DNA of 64,000 bases from Methylobacillus caricis. GTDB taxonomy: Bacteria > Pseudomonadota > Gammaproteobacteria > Burkholderiales > Methylophilaceae. Below the pieces are notes generated by a model. That model made no database searches and was not told where the DNA came from. It saw only the letters and a list, made by a program, of their open reading frames with translations. Within the stretch, counting starts at the first letter, position 1, and each line of letters begins with the position of its first letter. The translations under genes and the position numbers were made by a program. Below are positions 55,465 to 64,000 of the stretch, piece by piece. Where the stretch lies: the NCBI RefSeq assembly GCF_020532705.1, contig NZ_JAJAVD010000004.1:496001-560000 (forward strand). The letters run 5' to 3'.

Positions 55465-55761
55465 TCAATTGCTGGCGAGACAAGACAGCAAGTAGTTCCT
55501 GCGCACATCACCTGCCAGGTTCATGGCAGTGGCATTGACCTGACACTGCTTGCGCATATGTGGCTGATTATCCTCGGAGGCACGTGACAGTATGCAGTTA
55601 TTGAGGTAATGCTCGCGAACACCTCCATGCAGATTCATGGCGGTCGCATTCACATGACAGACTTTCATGAGCTCGAACTCGTTCTCATTTGACTGGGAAT
55701 CGGCCTGGGCTGGCATAGCCAACAGGAGTGATACCGGGATGACTGCAAGCAGGGTTTTCAT
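55465..55761 (-). CDS. Small exported protein with two PsiF-like cysteine repeats
   Basis: This 98-residue protein has a signal peptide (MKTLLAVIPVSLLLAMPAQA) followed by two copies of a unit C-x-VNATAMNL-x-G-x-VR-x-x-Y-L-x-x-C (residues ~34-57 and ~72-95). The spacing of cysteines and the L-x-G-x-x-R core resemble the PsiF repeat (K-x-C-N-x-E-A...L-x-G-x-x-R-x-x-F-M-x-x-C-L), seen in clear form at 61814. It may be a diverged member of that family. Role unknown; periplasmic. Confidence 0.65.
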   Translation of the reverse strand: MKTLLAVIPVSLLLAMPAQADSQSNENEFELMKVCHVNATAMNLHGGVREHYLNNCILSRASEDNQPHMRKQCQVNATAMNLAGDVRRNYLLSCLASN

Positions 55762-55960
55762 ATTCGTTTCTCCATAGTCGAATGCGATTGATCACAGATC
55801 TTGAGTCTGTCTTGATCCCACGGCATGCACGGTACTTCAGGCTGTGTCCTGCATGAAGCCGGCACACTCATAGAGATGATATTACGCCTTTTGTAGTTGC
55901 CGAGCACTACTGAATCCAGTAGTTTAAAAGGCATTTATTACAGCCACTGGCACCAGCACC

Positions 55961-56629
55961 ATGAATCACACAAGAGAAGAATCCCTGCCACCGGCCTGGA
56001 TGGCCGCCATCCCTGAACTCCTGGCGCATTACACGGCCATTGCCGCAACACTGGCTAATGAAGAAGATGTACGACCAAGGAGAGGGTTGTGGTTTGAGGC
56101 ATTACGCAGGGTTGCGCCAGAACAGGTCCGTGTGGTGCTGCTTGGCCAGGATCCCTACCATGGTGAAGATCATGGCATACAGCAGGCGCATGGGCTGTCA
56201 TTCTCGGTTCCCGATGGTGTAAGGCCGCCTCCTTCTTTACGCAACATGCTAAAGGAGCTGCACAGCGACCTGGGGGTAACTTCCGTGATCAGTGGCGGCA
56301 ACCTGACGCCATGGGCAGAACAGGGAGTATTGCTGCTAAACGCGGCATTAACCACGCGCGGTGGCATAGCCGGTGCGCATGGCAAACATTGGCAGGCATT
56401 TACACATGCATTGATGGTCTACCTGGGCAAACGGGAAAAGCCGCTGGTATTTATCCTGTGGGGAGGGCATGCACAGAAATTTCAAGAATTAATCGGGCCG
56501 CAACATATCGTGATCAGCTCGGTGCATCCATCCCCATTATCTGCGCACCGCGGCTTTTTTGGCAGCCGCCCTTTCAGCAAAACCAACATCGCCCTCGCCA
56601 CACTGGGCACGCCGCCCGTCAACTGGTAA
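55961..56629 (+). CDS. ung: Uracil-DNA glycosylase (family 1)
   Basis: This 222-residue protein removes uracil from DNA. Active-site GQDPYHGEDHG (Asp of GQDPYH), HGLSFSVP, LLLNAALTTR and HPSPLSAHRGFFG (His) are all present. It is a monomeric cytoplasmic repair enzyme with the family's usual length. Starts at ATG 55961. Stands alone with no clear operon partner. Confidence 0.96.
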   Translation: MNHTREESLPPAWMAAIPELLAHYTAIAATLANEEDVRPRRGLWFEALRRVAPEQVRVVLLGQDPYHGEDHGIQQAHGLSFSVPDGVRPPPSLRNMLKELHSDLGVTSVISGGNLTPWAEQGVLLLNAALTTRGGIAGAHGKHWQAFTHALMVYLGKREKPLVFILWGGHAQKFQELIGPQHIVISSVHPSPLSAHRGFFGSRPFSKTNIALATLGTPPVNW

Positions 56630-56731
56630 CAGGACAACGCTTCAAGGGCGCTCTGAATGCGGCACATGCCAAAGCTTTCTGCTATCTGGCTGCCAAAACA
56701 ACCAGGCCCAAGATGGGTTGATCAATCAGCC

Positions 56732-57253
56732 TTAACGCAGCAAGTCTATCGTCGTCAGCACTATAAAACTGATCGGGTCATACACCACGTTATAACCTTG
56801 ATAGTAGCCAATCACATATCCCGGCGGCGGGGGTGGCAACCTGTGCAGGATCTGCACCGGCACCGGGGTAATATAAGGCCTATAGGCAGGGAGCACTGCA
56901 TAGCCAGGCTGGAAATAAGGCCGGTGGTCACGGTTCACCATCCGCAGGCTGCGCTCATACTGGACACGCAGGCGATACCTGTCATTATCACGGAAATGAT
57001 AGTGCACATCCTGCTGGACAATTACAGGTCGTACTATTGCCTGCCTATTGTTCCCGCGTTGGCCGTCATACCGGCTTGGCCCACGGCTTTCCCAGCGACC
57101 ATCGTGTCCATTCCCTTTGCCTCCACGCTGTTCATACCGGTCGCGTCGGTCTCCGCGACCATCGCGGTCGGCATATGCGCTGCCGACGCTCATTACCCCC
57201 ATCATCAGCCCCAGCAATAAAGCGGGCAGGGTACGCTTGAGTGACTTATTCAT
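56732..57253 (-). CDS. RcnB-like exported protein
   Basis: This 173-residue protein has a signal peptide (LPALLLGLMMGVMSVGSAYA), then an Arg/Gly/Asp-rich stretch (DRDGRGDRRDRYEQRGGKG, residues 29-90) and a C-terminal RcnB-type region: RLPPPPPGYVIGYYQGYNVVYDPIS. RcnB is a periplasmic factor in nickel/cobalt homeostasis, but many homologues have no tested function. No metal transporter is next to it. Confidence 0.7.
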   Translation of the reverse strand: MNKSLKRTLPALLLGLMMGVMSVGSAYADRDGRGDRRDRYEQRGGKGNGHDGRWESRGPSRYDGQRGNNRQAIVRPVIVQQDVHYHFRDNDRYRLRVQYERSLRMVNRDHRPYFQPGYAVLPAYRPYITPVPVQILHRLPPPPPGYVIGYYQGYNVVYDPISFIVLTTIDLLR

Positions 57254-57328
57254 GACTTCCTCCTGGTAATGCAGTTATTCACTGTTGTATTGCCATCCAC
57301 TACTGGATTCTCTCCAGCCCTAGTCAGC

Positions 57329-57874
57329 TTATTCCCGGTAATCCGGCGGTACCGTGGCTGACAGGGGTTGCCCTGTGTAACCTGGCGGTGGTGGAGGCGG
57401 AGGAGCAACGGCAGGACTGCGGCTGACGGGCTGAACCTGCTGGCGACCCTGCGCAAGCCTGCCAGAGACTGCCACCTTGTGGCCTTGGGCATACATACAT
57501 TGGGTATAAGCGTTGTCATAACGCTGCTGGGCCGTGTAATAAGAATCTGAAGAAGCCTCGGCACCTGCTACCGTTCCTACCAGCAGGCCCGAGCCTGCCC
57601 CAACCGCTGCACCTTGATGACCGCCAACCGCAGCTCCCAGCAAACCGCCTACTACCGTACCAACAGCAGCACTGGTCACTGCACTTTCCTTGGCTGCGGC
57701 CTTGACTGAGCCACTCTGTTCCAGGCCAAACTGGCGGCATAAGCTATCGTCATAACGAAATTGGTCGAAATTCTTGCCAGTTCCCGGCAATGCCATACGG
57801 CTGGGGCCATCAGGCGGAACCGTGGCGCATCCCGCCAGCAAAGCCAACGGGATCAATAAAGCTGCAATTTTCAT
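57329..57874 (-). CDS. Glycine-zipper lipoprotein
   Basis: This 181-residue protein has a lipoprotein signal with lipobox LLAGC (Cys15). A glycine-zipper segment lies at residues ~75-105 (VGTVVGGLLGAAVGGHQGAAVGAGSGLLVG), followed by YDNAYTQCMYAQGHKV and a proline-rich tail (VAPPPPPPPGYTG). It is probably an outer-membrane lipoprotein with a membrane-inserting hairpin. Its start lies 13 bp after the stop of the gene upstream, so they form an operon. Confidence 0.8.
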   Translation of the reverse strand: MKIAALLIPLALLAGCATVPPDGPSRMALPGTGKNFDQFRYDDSLCRQFGLEQSGSVKAAAKESAVTSAAVGTVVGGLLGAAVGGHQGAAVGAGSGLLVGTVAGAEASSDSYYTAQQRYDNAYTQCMYAQGHKVAVSGRLAQGRQQVQPVSRSPAVAPPPPPPPGYTGQPLSATVPPDYRE

Positions 57875-57886
57875 GATGCGCCCCGC

Positions 57887-58306
57887 TTACTGTGAGGGTG
57901 GCTGGGGAGCCACCTTCTGCCAGCCTTGTGGACATTCCTTGACGTAAGGATAGTAGCCTTCCGGCTGGTTGCAGTGATACCAGAAACTGCCTTCCTGGCT
58001 GGAAGCCTGGGGTGCCGGAACAGCCTCTTGCGGTGCCTGTTCTATGTAAACCGGTGGGGCAGCAGGAGCAGGCGCCACGATGACGGGTGGGTAATAGGGA
58101 TAAGTGGGAACTGCGTAATATGGCCTTGGATAGTAAGGCCCCCAGCCTGGACCGTAGTAATTGGCGCCGAAACCTGGCCCAAAATAGAAGCCTATATTGG
58201 CGCCACCATGACGATGACCGCCGCGCCAGGGATCAGCATTGGCTGAACCGCTGATGACCAGGCCAACAAGCAACCCTAGTAACATGATCTTTTTGATTGT
58301 ATGCAT
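57887..58306 (-). CDS. Exported Tyr/Pro/Gly-rich protein
   Basis: This 139-residue protein starts at ATG 58306 (MHTIKKIMLL). A signal peptide ends near SANA; a Tyr/Gly/Pro-rich segment follows (about 25-90: NIGFYFGPGFGANYYGPGWG). The end is WYHCNQPEGYYPYVKECPQGW, a motif seen in many proteobacterial envelope proteins of unknown function, with two conserved Cys. Co-transcribed with the glycine-zipper lipoprotein. Confidence 0.75.
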   Translation of the reverse strand: MHTIKKIMLLGLLVGLVISGSANADPWRGGHRHGGANIGFYFGPGFGANYYGPGWGPYYPRPYYAVPTYPYYPPVIVAPAPAAPPVYIEQAPQEAVPAPQASSQEGSFWYHCNQPEGYYPYVKECPQGWQKVAPQPPSQ

Positions 58307-58548
58307 TTTCAACCTCGCCTTTAACAAACCCATCAAGTGGGCATAGATTAAGACTGGTGTAGCAAATGCGAAGTTTTAGCGGTTTCTGTAAAGATGAGTA
58401 ATTTTTCGTAAGCCATCAAAGCGAGTGTTAAATCACAATTAATCACTTGATATTTTTGCAACAATGTTGCTTGATTGAAGCAAAATGCACTAGAATTTAC
58501 ATCCTTGATCTGACCCGTGTATTCATCATTCATTCTTTAAAGCAAAAA

Positions 58549-58932
58549 TTGATCAACTGGGACAAGCTTGGGAACATCCTGTCTTTTCTCTGCCTGATCC
58601 ACTGCATCGCGTTGCCTTGGTTAGCCTTGACCCTGCCCTTAGCCATATTGATGGATGAGCGTGTCCATGTATGGCTGTTCATTGCATTGCTGCCGGCAGC
58701 GATATTTGGTGCTTGGTCTGGATGGCGTCACCACCATGACCTCAAGCCCAGCATGCTGCTTGCCGGAGGCCTGACTCTTGTAGGCTTTGCCGCCTTCCTG
58801 CCAATAGGTGAAGCAGCAGAAGTCGCGGTAACAATACCGGGCAGTTTGCTACTGATTGCGGGCCACAGCCTAAACCGCCGCCTGAACACCCTTTCCCAGA
58901 TTGCCGCCACCCAGGCAGCAAAACCGTCATAA
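58549..58932 (+). CDS. MerC-domain membrane protein
   Basis: The ~127-residue protein has four hydrophobic helices. The first, LSFLCLIHCIALPWL, contains the cysteine of MerC mercury transporters, followed by ALLPAAIFGAWSGWRHHHDLKPSMLLAGGLTL. Start is uncertain: no ATG is available, and TTG 58549 fits the usual MerC start (LINWDKLGN), while the frame is open to 58447. Mercury transport is not certain as no mer operon is nearby; MerC-domain proteins also occur outside such operons. Confidence 0.7.
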   Translation: MINWDKLGNILSFLCLIHCIALPWLALTLPLAILMDERVHVWLFIALLPAAIFGAWSGWRHHHDLKPSMLLAGGLTLVGFAAFLPIGEAAEVAVTIPGSLLLIAGHSLNRRLNTLSQIAATQAAKPS

Positions 58933-59090
58933 ATTTCCATTTTTTCCAAAATTCCCGGAACTCACGCTTTGTGACTTTTGCCATAAAGGTCTATAGTTTG
59001 CCTTGGAAGTCGCTGTACCGATTTGTATATATCGTTGCATTAAGCCGGCTTTCGTTCCTTTCCACCCTACTTAAATAAGAAGCAATCATT

Positions 59091-60602
59091 ATGAGTACAA
59101 ATACGGCAGATATTGGCCTCATTGGTTTAGCAGTAATGGGGCAAAACTTGGCATTGAACATCGCAGATCATGGCTACACGATCTCGGTATACAACCGCAA
59201 TCCGGAAAAAACCCGCGACTTCATCACACATTGCAAGGAAAACGAGCCATCCGCTGAACGCCTGGTTGGTTTCGAGGATCTTGCCACTTTCGTTCTCAGC
59301 ATCAAACGGCCACGCAAGATCGTGCTGCTGGTCAAGGCAGGCAGCGCCACTGACGTGACCATCAACGCCCTCGTGCCCTTCCTTGAAGAAGGGGACATCA
59401 TCATTGATGGTGGCAACGCCCTTTGGACAGATACCATACGCCGCGAGAAAGAATTGCGCGCCAAGGGCCTGGAATTCATCGGATCAGGTGTTTCCGGTGG
59501 TGAAACCGGTGCCCGCTTCGGTCCATCGCTGATGCCCAGCGGAACACGCAAGGCATGGTCGTCACTGGAACCCATCTGGCGTGACATTGCGGCCAAGGTT
59601 GACCCGCGCACCGGCAACCCAATTGAAGGCGCCACCCCCGGAAAGCCCGTAGAGGGCGGCTTCTCATGTGCAGAATACATAGGCCCCGACGGCGCAGGCC
59701 ATTATGTGAAGATGGTACACAACGGTATTGAATACATCGACATGCAGCTAATCTGCGAAGCCTACTGGCTCATGAAGAACTTGCTTGGTATGCGTGCCGA
59801 TGAAATCGGCAAGGTATTCGAGGAGTGGAACAAGGGTGAACTTTCCAGCTTCCTGATCGAGATCACTGGCGATATTCTGCAACAAAAGGATCCCGCGGGT
59901 GAAGGCTTCCTGGTCGACAAGATCATGGATGCCGCTGGCCAAAAAGGGACGGGGCAATGGACTGCAGCAAATGCGCTTGAACTTGGCTCTCCAGCCAATG
60001 CCATTGCAGCGGCCGTGTTTGCGCGCGCGCTTTCCACCGTCAAGGATGAACGCGTAGCCGCCAGCACCATTCTCAAGGGTCCCGAAATCAAGCAGGAATC
60101 TGACCGTAAAAAGCTGATCGAATCAATCCGCAATGCCCTCTATTGCTCCAAGATTTGTGCTTACGCACAAGGCTTCCAGTTGATAGACAAGGCGCAGGTC
60201 GCTTACAACTGGAAACTCAATTTTGGCGAGATCGCCCAGATCTGGCGTGGGGGTTGTATCATCCGCGCACGCTTCCTGCAGAAGATCACAGATGCTTATG
60301 CGCTGGATTCACGCTTGAAAAACCTGATGCTGGATCCTTACTTCACCCAGGCACTGGAAGAAGGCCAATCCAGCTGGCGTGAAGTCGTGTCACTGGCAGT
60401 ACGCAATGGTATTCCCGCCCAGGCTTTCTGCGCGGCCTTGTCATACTACGATGGCTACCGTAGCGCCACCCTGCCTGCCAACTTGCTGCAGGCCCAGCGC
60501 GATTACTTTGGCGCTCATACTTATGAACGTATAGACCAGCCACGTGGCCAATTCTTCCACGTTGACTGGCCCGAAGCCAAGCGCCCGCAACTGGAAGTCT
60601 AG
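59091..60602 (+). CDS. gnd: 6-phosphogluconate dehydrogenase, decarboxylating
   Basis: This 503-residue enzyme converts 6-phosphogluconate to ribulose 5-phosphate with CO2 release. N-terminal dinucleotide fold [18 protein letters not shown] (residues ~13-30), then [15 protein letters not shown] (about 109), [20 protein letters not shown] and [17 protein letters not shown] are visible, with the long helical C-terminal domain ([13 protein letters not shown]). In RuMP methylotrophs this step feeds the dissimilatory cycle for formaldehyde oxidation. Start ATG 59091 follows AATAAGAAG. Confidence 0.95.
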   Translation: MSTNTADIGLIGLAVMGQNLALNIADHGYTISVYNRNPEKTRDFITHCKENEPSAERLVGFEDLATFVLSIKRPRKIVLLVKAGSATDVTINALVPFLEEGDIIIDGGNALWTDTIRREKELRAKGLEFIGSGVSGGETGARFGPSLMPSGTRKAWSSLEPIWRDIAAKVDPRTGNPIEGATPGKPVEGGFSCAEYIGPDGAGHYVKMVHNGIEYIDMQLICEAYWLMKNLLGMRADEIGKVFEEWNKGELSSFLIEITGDILQQKDPAGEGFLVDKIMDAAGQKGTGQWTAANALELGSPANAIAAAVFARALSTVKDERVAASTILKGPEIKQESDRKKLIESIRNALYCSKICAYAQGFQLIDKAQVAYNWKLNFGEIAQIWRGGCIIRARFLQKITDAYALDSRLKNLMLDPYFTQALEEGQSSWREVVSLAVRNGIPAQAFCAALSYYDGYRSATLPANLLQAQRDYFGAHTYERIDQPRGQFFHVDWPEAKRPQLEV

Positions 60603-60647
60603 GCAACAACAGGCGGGCTGCCATCGTGGCCCGCCTGGTCCTTCAGG

Positions 60648-60896
60648 TCACTCATGCTGCGCTTCAAGTTGCCTGGCAATTGCCTGCAGCTCGGCACTGG
60701 TGTCATCAAAATCCTCATATCGACGCTGGCTACGCTGGTACCAGTAGCGACTGTTCCATTCATCCCCTTCAATCTTGTGCAATACCGCGTGCAACCAATG
60801 GGCTTCCGGTGCACTGGAATCCTGGGCGATATGATGCGCCGCATCCCAATCACCACTTAATGCTGCCTGCACCGCAGCCAACAAACTGTTCTTCAT
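60648..60896 (-). CDS. Small conserved hypothetical protein
   Basis: This 82-residue protein starts at ATG 60896 behind AGGTGG. Soluble and helical; NSLLAAVQAALSGDWDAAHHIAQD is followed by HWLHAVLHKIEGDEWNSRYWYQRS, a pattern recognisable from uncharacterised betaproteobacterial proteins. The longer frame to 61073 lacks support. Convergent with gnd. Function unknown. Confidence 0.65.
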   Translation of the reverse strand: MKNSLLAAVQAALSGDWDAAHHIAQDSSAPEAHWLHAVLHKIEGDEWNSRYWYQRSQRRYEDFDDTSAELQAIARQLEAQHE

Positions 60897-61039
60897 GATA
60901 TCCACCTGAAACCTTTCTGTAGGACCATACAAAACTTGCATGGCTTTCTCTGCACAGCTCTCCCTGCAAACATTGCCAGAAATTTTTTCAAGCCAGGGCA
61001 CGAATGTCAAACCGAAAGCCAAGCTGAACTTAAGACGGG

Positions 61040-61560
61040 CATCCGAATTACCTCTTGAAGCCGGCAATATCACCGCCCCCGAAACCTCACAACATTATCT
61101 GGCTCTTCGCGGAATCACTGCGCGCAGGCATGCTTAACCCGGAGATCATGCCTGAAACTTGGAAATTTGCCGAACTAGGCACAACGTTTCATCAACCACT
61201 ACAGCGTTGAATTGACACTCGAATGGATGCGTTCTCCATGTTTACAACCCTGCCAGGCAACTACCAGTTCCCGTGCCTACGTGGAAAACCTGCTGGATCA
61301 CACCATTGTCATCATGGTCGGTGATTATGGCAAAGAGTTCCTGGGACATGGCTACTGGGGAATTCCACCTCCGTCAACGAACAGAAATCCGCACTGCTGG
61401 TCTTGTAGCTGCTAGGGATGAAGAGAAAGGGTACATAAGGAACTCAGCACTCCATATGGATATCGTACCGACATTGATGCCGTATCTGGAAGTGACCAAT
61501 CCGGGGGCGGATTACTCCCTGGGACACGCCCTGACACGCTTTCTGGACAAGAAGGCCTGA
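61040..61560 (+). pseudogene. YejM-like (DUF3413) sulfatase/phosphatase remnant
   Basis: Pieces in three frames line up with the periplasmic domain of YejM-type inner-membrane hydrolases: IIWLFAESLRAGMLNPEIMP, then ETWKFAELGTTFH; MDAFSMFTTLPGNYQFP; AYVENLLDHTIVIMVGDYGK, then EFLGHGYWG; and NSALHMDIVPTLMPYLEVTN, then PGADYSLGHAL, ending at 61560. The N-terminal membrane part and at least one internal segment are missing and several frameshifts are present. It is clearly non-functional. Confidence 0.75.
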
Positions 61561-61813
61561 ATGAATAAGACAGGCACAAAGGACATCGCATGATACAAAT
61601 AGTCAATCAATTCGCTTTACGCATTGCCAATAGCATTGCTCTAATGATTTTATATGTCCAGCATATTATTGTGCTATATCTGGCTGATCACTAAAGCAAG
61701 CCAATGCCTCGTATGTTGACAATAGATCACAATCTGCTTCCTCCTCTTTACATGCAATTGGCATAAGATATCGTGGTAGTTCATTCGACAACAACACGCT
61801 GAGGAGTTACACC

Positions 61814-62224
61814 ATGAAAACACTGATCGCGGCCATCCTGCTTTCCTCCCTGGCCATCAACGTGGCATACGCCGGCACCCAGCAAGAGAAAATGAAAGCC
61901 TGTAACGCGGAAGCCTCTGCCAAGGACCTGGGGGGCGATACTCGCAAAGCGTTTATGAAAACCTGTCTTTCCGCCACACCTGACACGACGGAAAACACCC
62001 AGCAACAAAAAATGAAGGCTTGCAATGCAGAAGCAGGGGAGAAAAGCCTGAAAGGTGATGAGCGCAAAGCTTTCATGAAGAACTGCCTGTCTGCAAATCC
62101 GCAAGCCAGCAGCAACACGCAGCAACTCAAGATGAAGACTTGCAACACCGAGGCTTCCAGCAAAAAACTGGAAGGCAACGAACGCAAGACATTCATGCAA
62201 AGCTGCCTGTCTTCCAGCAAATAA
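61814..62224 (+). CDS. PsiF-family exported protein with three repeats
   Basis: This 136-residue protein has a signal peptide (MKTLIAAILLSSLAINVAYA) and three PsiF repeats, each about 38 residues: MKACNAEASAKDLGGDTRKAFMKTCL, then two more ending FMKNCL and FMQSCL. Each unit has two Cys. PsiF is phosphate-starvation inducible in E. coli; the biochemical role is unknown. Starts behind GAGGAG. The 55465 gene encodes a likely distant relative. Confidence 0.85.
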   Translation: MKTLIAAILLSSLAINVAYAGTQQEKMKACNAEASAKDLGGDTRKAFMKTCLSATPDTTENTQQQKMKACNAEAGEKSLKGDERKAFMKNCLSANPQASSNTQQLKMKTCNTEASSKKLEGNERKTFMQSCLSSSK

Positions 62225-62360
62225 GGCTGACAACGGGTTGCCCGCTGTCAGGCAACCTGCCATTTCCAAGTTTCCTAAGCATGATTAATCCTGCATTTCA
62301 TGCTGTGCCGCGATAGAATATAAGCATTATCAATAGACCTACTGTGGGAGGAGCCACGCA

Positions 62361-63095
62361 ATGCTGATTCAAAGCCATATCGCCGACCTGGAAACCCCAA
62401 CCGGTGTCATGCGGACCTATGTTCACCGTCCTGCCGGTGAAGGCCGCTTCCCGGCCATCCTGTTCTACTCGGAAATTTTCCAGCAAACCGGCCCGATTGA
62501 ACGTGCAGCCAAGATCATGGCGGGCCATGGTTACGCCGTCCTGGTCCCCGAGGTCTTTCATGAACTCAACCCGATAGGCACCGTACTGGCCTATGATGAT
62601 GCAGGCCGTGACAAGGGCAATGCCGACAAGTCCGCCAAGGACGTGCAAGGCTATGACACCGACAACCGTGCCTTGATCGAATACATCAAGCAACAGCCAT
62701 GGAGCGCAGGCGAAATCGGTGCCATGGGCTTCTGTATCGGCGGCCACTTGGCATTCCGCGCAGCATTGCAGCCAGAAATCAAGGCCACAGCTTGTTTCTA
62801 TGCCACTGACCTGCATACCCAGGTCATCCCCAACCAGCCAGGCCAGCACAGCATGGAACGCTTGTCAGACATCAAGGGCGAACTACTCATGATCTGGGGC
62901 AAGCAGGACAACCATATCCCGACAGCAGGCCGCATACAGGTTTACCAACAATTGACGGAAGCTGGCCTCAGCTTTACCTGGCACGAGTTCAACGGCCAGC
63001 ATGCCTTCATGCGTGACGAGGGAGAACGTTACGATCCACAACTGGCTGCCACTGGCTACCAGCTTGCGCTACAACTATTCGGCCGTACCTTGTAA
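62361..63095 (+). CDS. Dienelactone hydrolase family protein
   Basis: This 244-residue alpha/beta hydrolase uses a cysteine nucleophile in GFCIGG (about residue 132), Asp in GKQDNHIPTAG (about 185) and His in NGQHAFMRDEGERYD (about 217), the Cys-Asp-His triad of dienelactone hydrolases. It hydrolyses a lactone or ester; the true substrate is not known. Start follows GGGAGGAG. A terminator lies 50 bp downstream. Confidence 0.9.
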   Translation: MLIQSHIADLETPTGVMRTYVHRPAGEGRFPAILFYSEIFQQTGPIERAAKIMAGHGYAVLVPEVFHELNPIGTVLAYDDAGRDKGNADKSAKDVQGYDTDNRALIEYIKQQPWSAGEIGAMGFCIGGHLAFRAALQPEIKATACFYATDLHTQVIPNQPGQHSMERLSDIKGELLMIWGKQDNHIPTAGRIQVYQQLTEAGLSFTWHEFNGQHAFMRDEGERYDPQLAATGYQLALQLFGRTL

Positions 63096-63143
63096 TTACT
63101 GCATCAAATTGCCAGCCCATATGTTGCCGGCACCGTTATAACC

Positions 63144-63176
63144 ATCCTGTCCGTGACCGCGCGGACAGGATTTTTT
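63144..63176 (+). terminator. Terminator after the dienelactone hydrolase gene
   Basis: ATCCTGTCCG / CGGACAGGAT stem followed by TTTTTT. Confidence 0.85.
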
Positions 63177-63231
63177 GTATCTAGAAGGACGTTTTATCAG
63201 CCGCTGACCATTTGGAAAAAAGGAGTACTCC

Positions 63232-64000
63232 ATGAAAAGAATTGCGATTTTCGCTGATGGCACCTGGAACTCGCCGGAACAGGGAAAACCTACCAATGTA
63301 TTGAGCATGGCGCAGGCTGTACAACCCACGGCCAAGAATATTGACCAGGTAGCCTTTTACGACTGGGGCATAGGGTCTGACGGCAACAAGATCAGCGGTG
63401 GAATTACCGGCGCAGGCATAGACAAGAACATCATGGATTGCTACCGATTTATTGTCCATAACTATGACCCGGGTGATGAGTTATATTTCTTTGGCTTTAG
63501 CCGCGGTGCCTATACCGTGCGCTCTCTGGCGGGTTTTATCCGCAACAGCGGCCTCTTGAAGCGTGAATTTGCAGGCAGGATCCCCGATGCCTACAAGCTT
63601 TACCGCAAACGCTCCCGTACCAGCGGACCCAGCCAGCCCGATGCTGTCAAATTCCGGCAGGATTACGCGGTGGACGATATCACCTACATCAATTTCGTTG
63701 GCGTTTGGGATACAGTTGGCGCACTTGGCATTCCCATTCCGTTCTGGGGCACCTTGGGTGAACGTGAGTTCCTCTTCCATGACACAGAACCCAGCAAAAT
63801 CATCCTACATGCACGTCATGCAGTCGCCATCGACGAAAATCGCAAGGACTTTGAACCTACGCTGTGGAGCGAGAAACCCGGACTGGATTTGAAACAGGTC
63901 TGGTTTGCGGGCGTGCATTCCGACGTCGGCGGAGGTTATGATCAGCCCGGATTAAGCTATTGCGCCGCTCAATGGATGATCAGTGAAGCTGAAGAATGTG
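63232..64000 (+). CDS. DUF2235 domain protein (partial)
   Basis: The frame opens at ATG 63232 behind AAGGAG and runs off the window, so only the N-terminal 256 residues are seen. MKRIAIFADGTWNSPEQGKPTNV, YDWGIGSDG, YFFGFSRGAYTVRSLAGFIR (Ser nucleophile in GFSRG), FVGVWDTVGALGIP and VWFAGVHSDVGGGY are the DUF2235 signatures. This fold is found in type VI secretion phospholipase effectors (Tle1) and other lipases. No VgrG or immunity gene is visible before it, so an effector role is not shown. Confidence 0.88.
   Translation, partial: MKRIAIFADGTWNSPEQGKPTNVLSMAQAVQPTAKNIDQVAFYDWGIGSDGNKISGGITGAGIDKNIMDCYRFIVHNYDPGDELYFFGFSRGAYTVRSLAGFIRNSGLLKREFAGRIPDAYKLYRKRSRTSGPSQPDAVKFRQDYAVDDITYINFVGVWDTVGALGIPIPFWGTLGEREFLFHDTEPSKIILHARHAVAIDENRKDFEPTLWSEKPGLDLKQVWFAGVHSDVGGGYDQPGLSYCAAQWMISEAEEC

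Overview
The window looks like a chromosomal segment of a betaproteobacterium, probably a methylotroph of the Methylophilaceae. This is inferred from gene content: a split class II ribonucleotide reductase, a long-form Gnd, a PQQ-type SoxYZ carrier and PEP-CTERM proteins. No taxonomic marker was searched.

Layout. 1-4,018: end of a sensor kinase, its OmpR-type regulator, an autotransporter and a lipoprotein hydrolase. 4,373-7,332: nrdJa and nrdJb, preceded by a tandem NrdR-box pair. 7,363-22,834: a complete Tn7-like transposon of 15,472 bp. Both ends begin TGTGC and it is flanked by a 5-bp target duplication, TTTAA. It sits 26-30 bp past the nrdJb stop codon with its tnsA end facing nrdJb, the geometry Tn7 has at glmS. 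Its genes are tnsA-tnsB-tnsC-tniQ/tnsD (overlapping or coupled), followed by about 9.5 kb of cargo.

The cargo has four parts. (a) A metallophosphoesterase. (b) A DUF4031 / MazG-like / uracil-DNA-glycosylase-like operon under a divergent XRE regulator. (c) A leftward five-gene operon: acyl-carrier-like protein, XRE repressor, ImmA/IrrE metallopeptidase fused to a chagasin-like cysteine-peptidase inhibitor, papain-family peptidase and thymidylate-synthase-like enzyme. I recognise no described system with this composition, and it is the best candidate for something new. (d) A decayed DUF6602/UvrD locus and a leftward operon with two DEDDh exonucleases and two small unknown proteins.

22,835-32,652: an ArsR regulator with an SDR, a FecI-FecR-TonB receptor cassette (receptor frameshifted), a PEP-CTERM protein, an HbpS-like secreted protein and a TetR/aldo-keto reductase pair. 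32,804-38,326: large-subunit catalase, SrpA-like catalase, pirin and a LysR regulator. 38,361-43,063: EamA transporter, PAS-GGDEF cyclase, a SoxYZ-fusion/DUF4242 operon, TetR and MarR regulators. 43,414-49,565: a four-gene signalling operon (hybrid kinase, CheR, CheB, second hybrid kinase). 49,761-53,579: exported KatG, a small repeat protein and OxyR. 53,650-64,000: SDR and frameshifted LysR, two PsiF-like small exported proteins, ung, RcnB-like and glycine-zipper envelope proteins, MerC-like, gnd, a sulfatase pseudogene, a dienelactone hydrolase and the start of a DUF2235 protein.

Themes: oxidative-stress defence (KatE, SrpA, KatG, OxyR), envelope and small exported proteins, and one mobile defence-type island. 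The host part carries three broken genes (TonB receptor, LysR, YejM-like sulfatase) and the island one.
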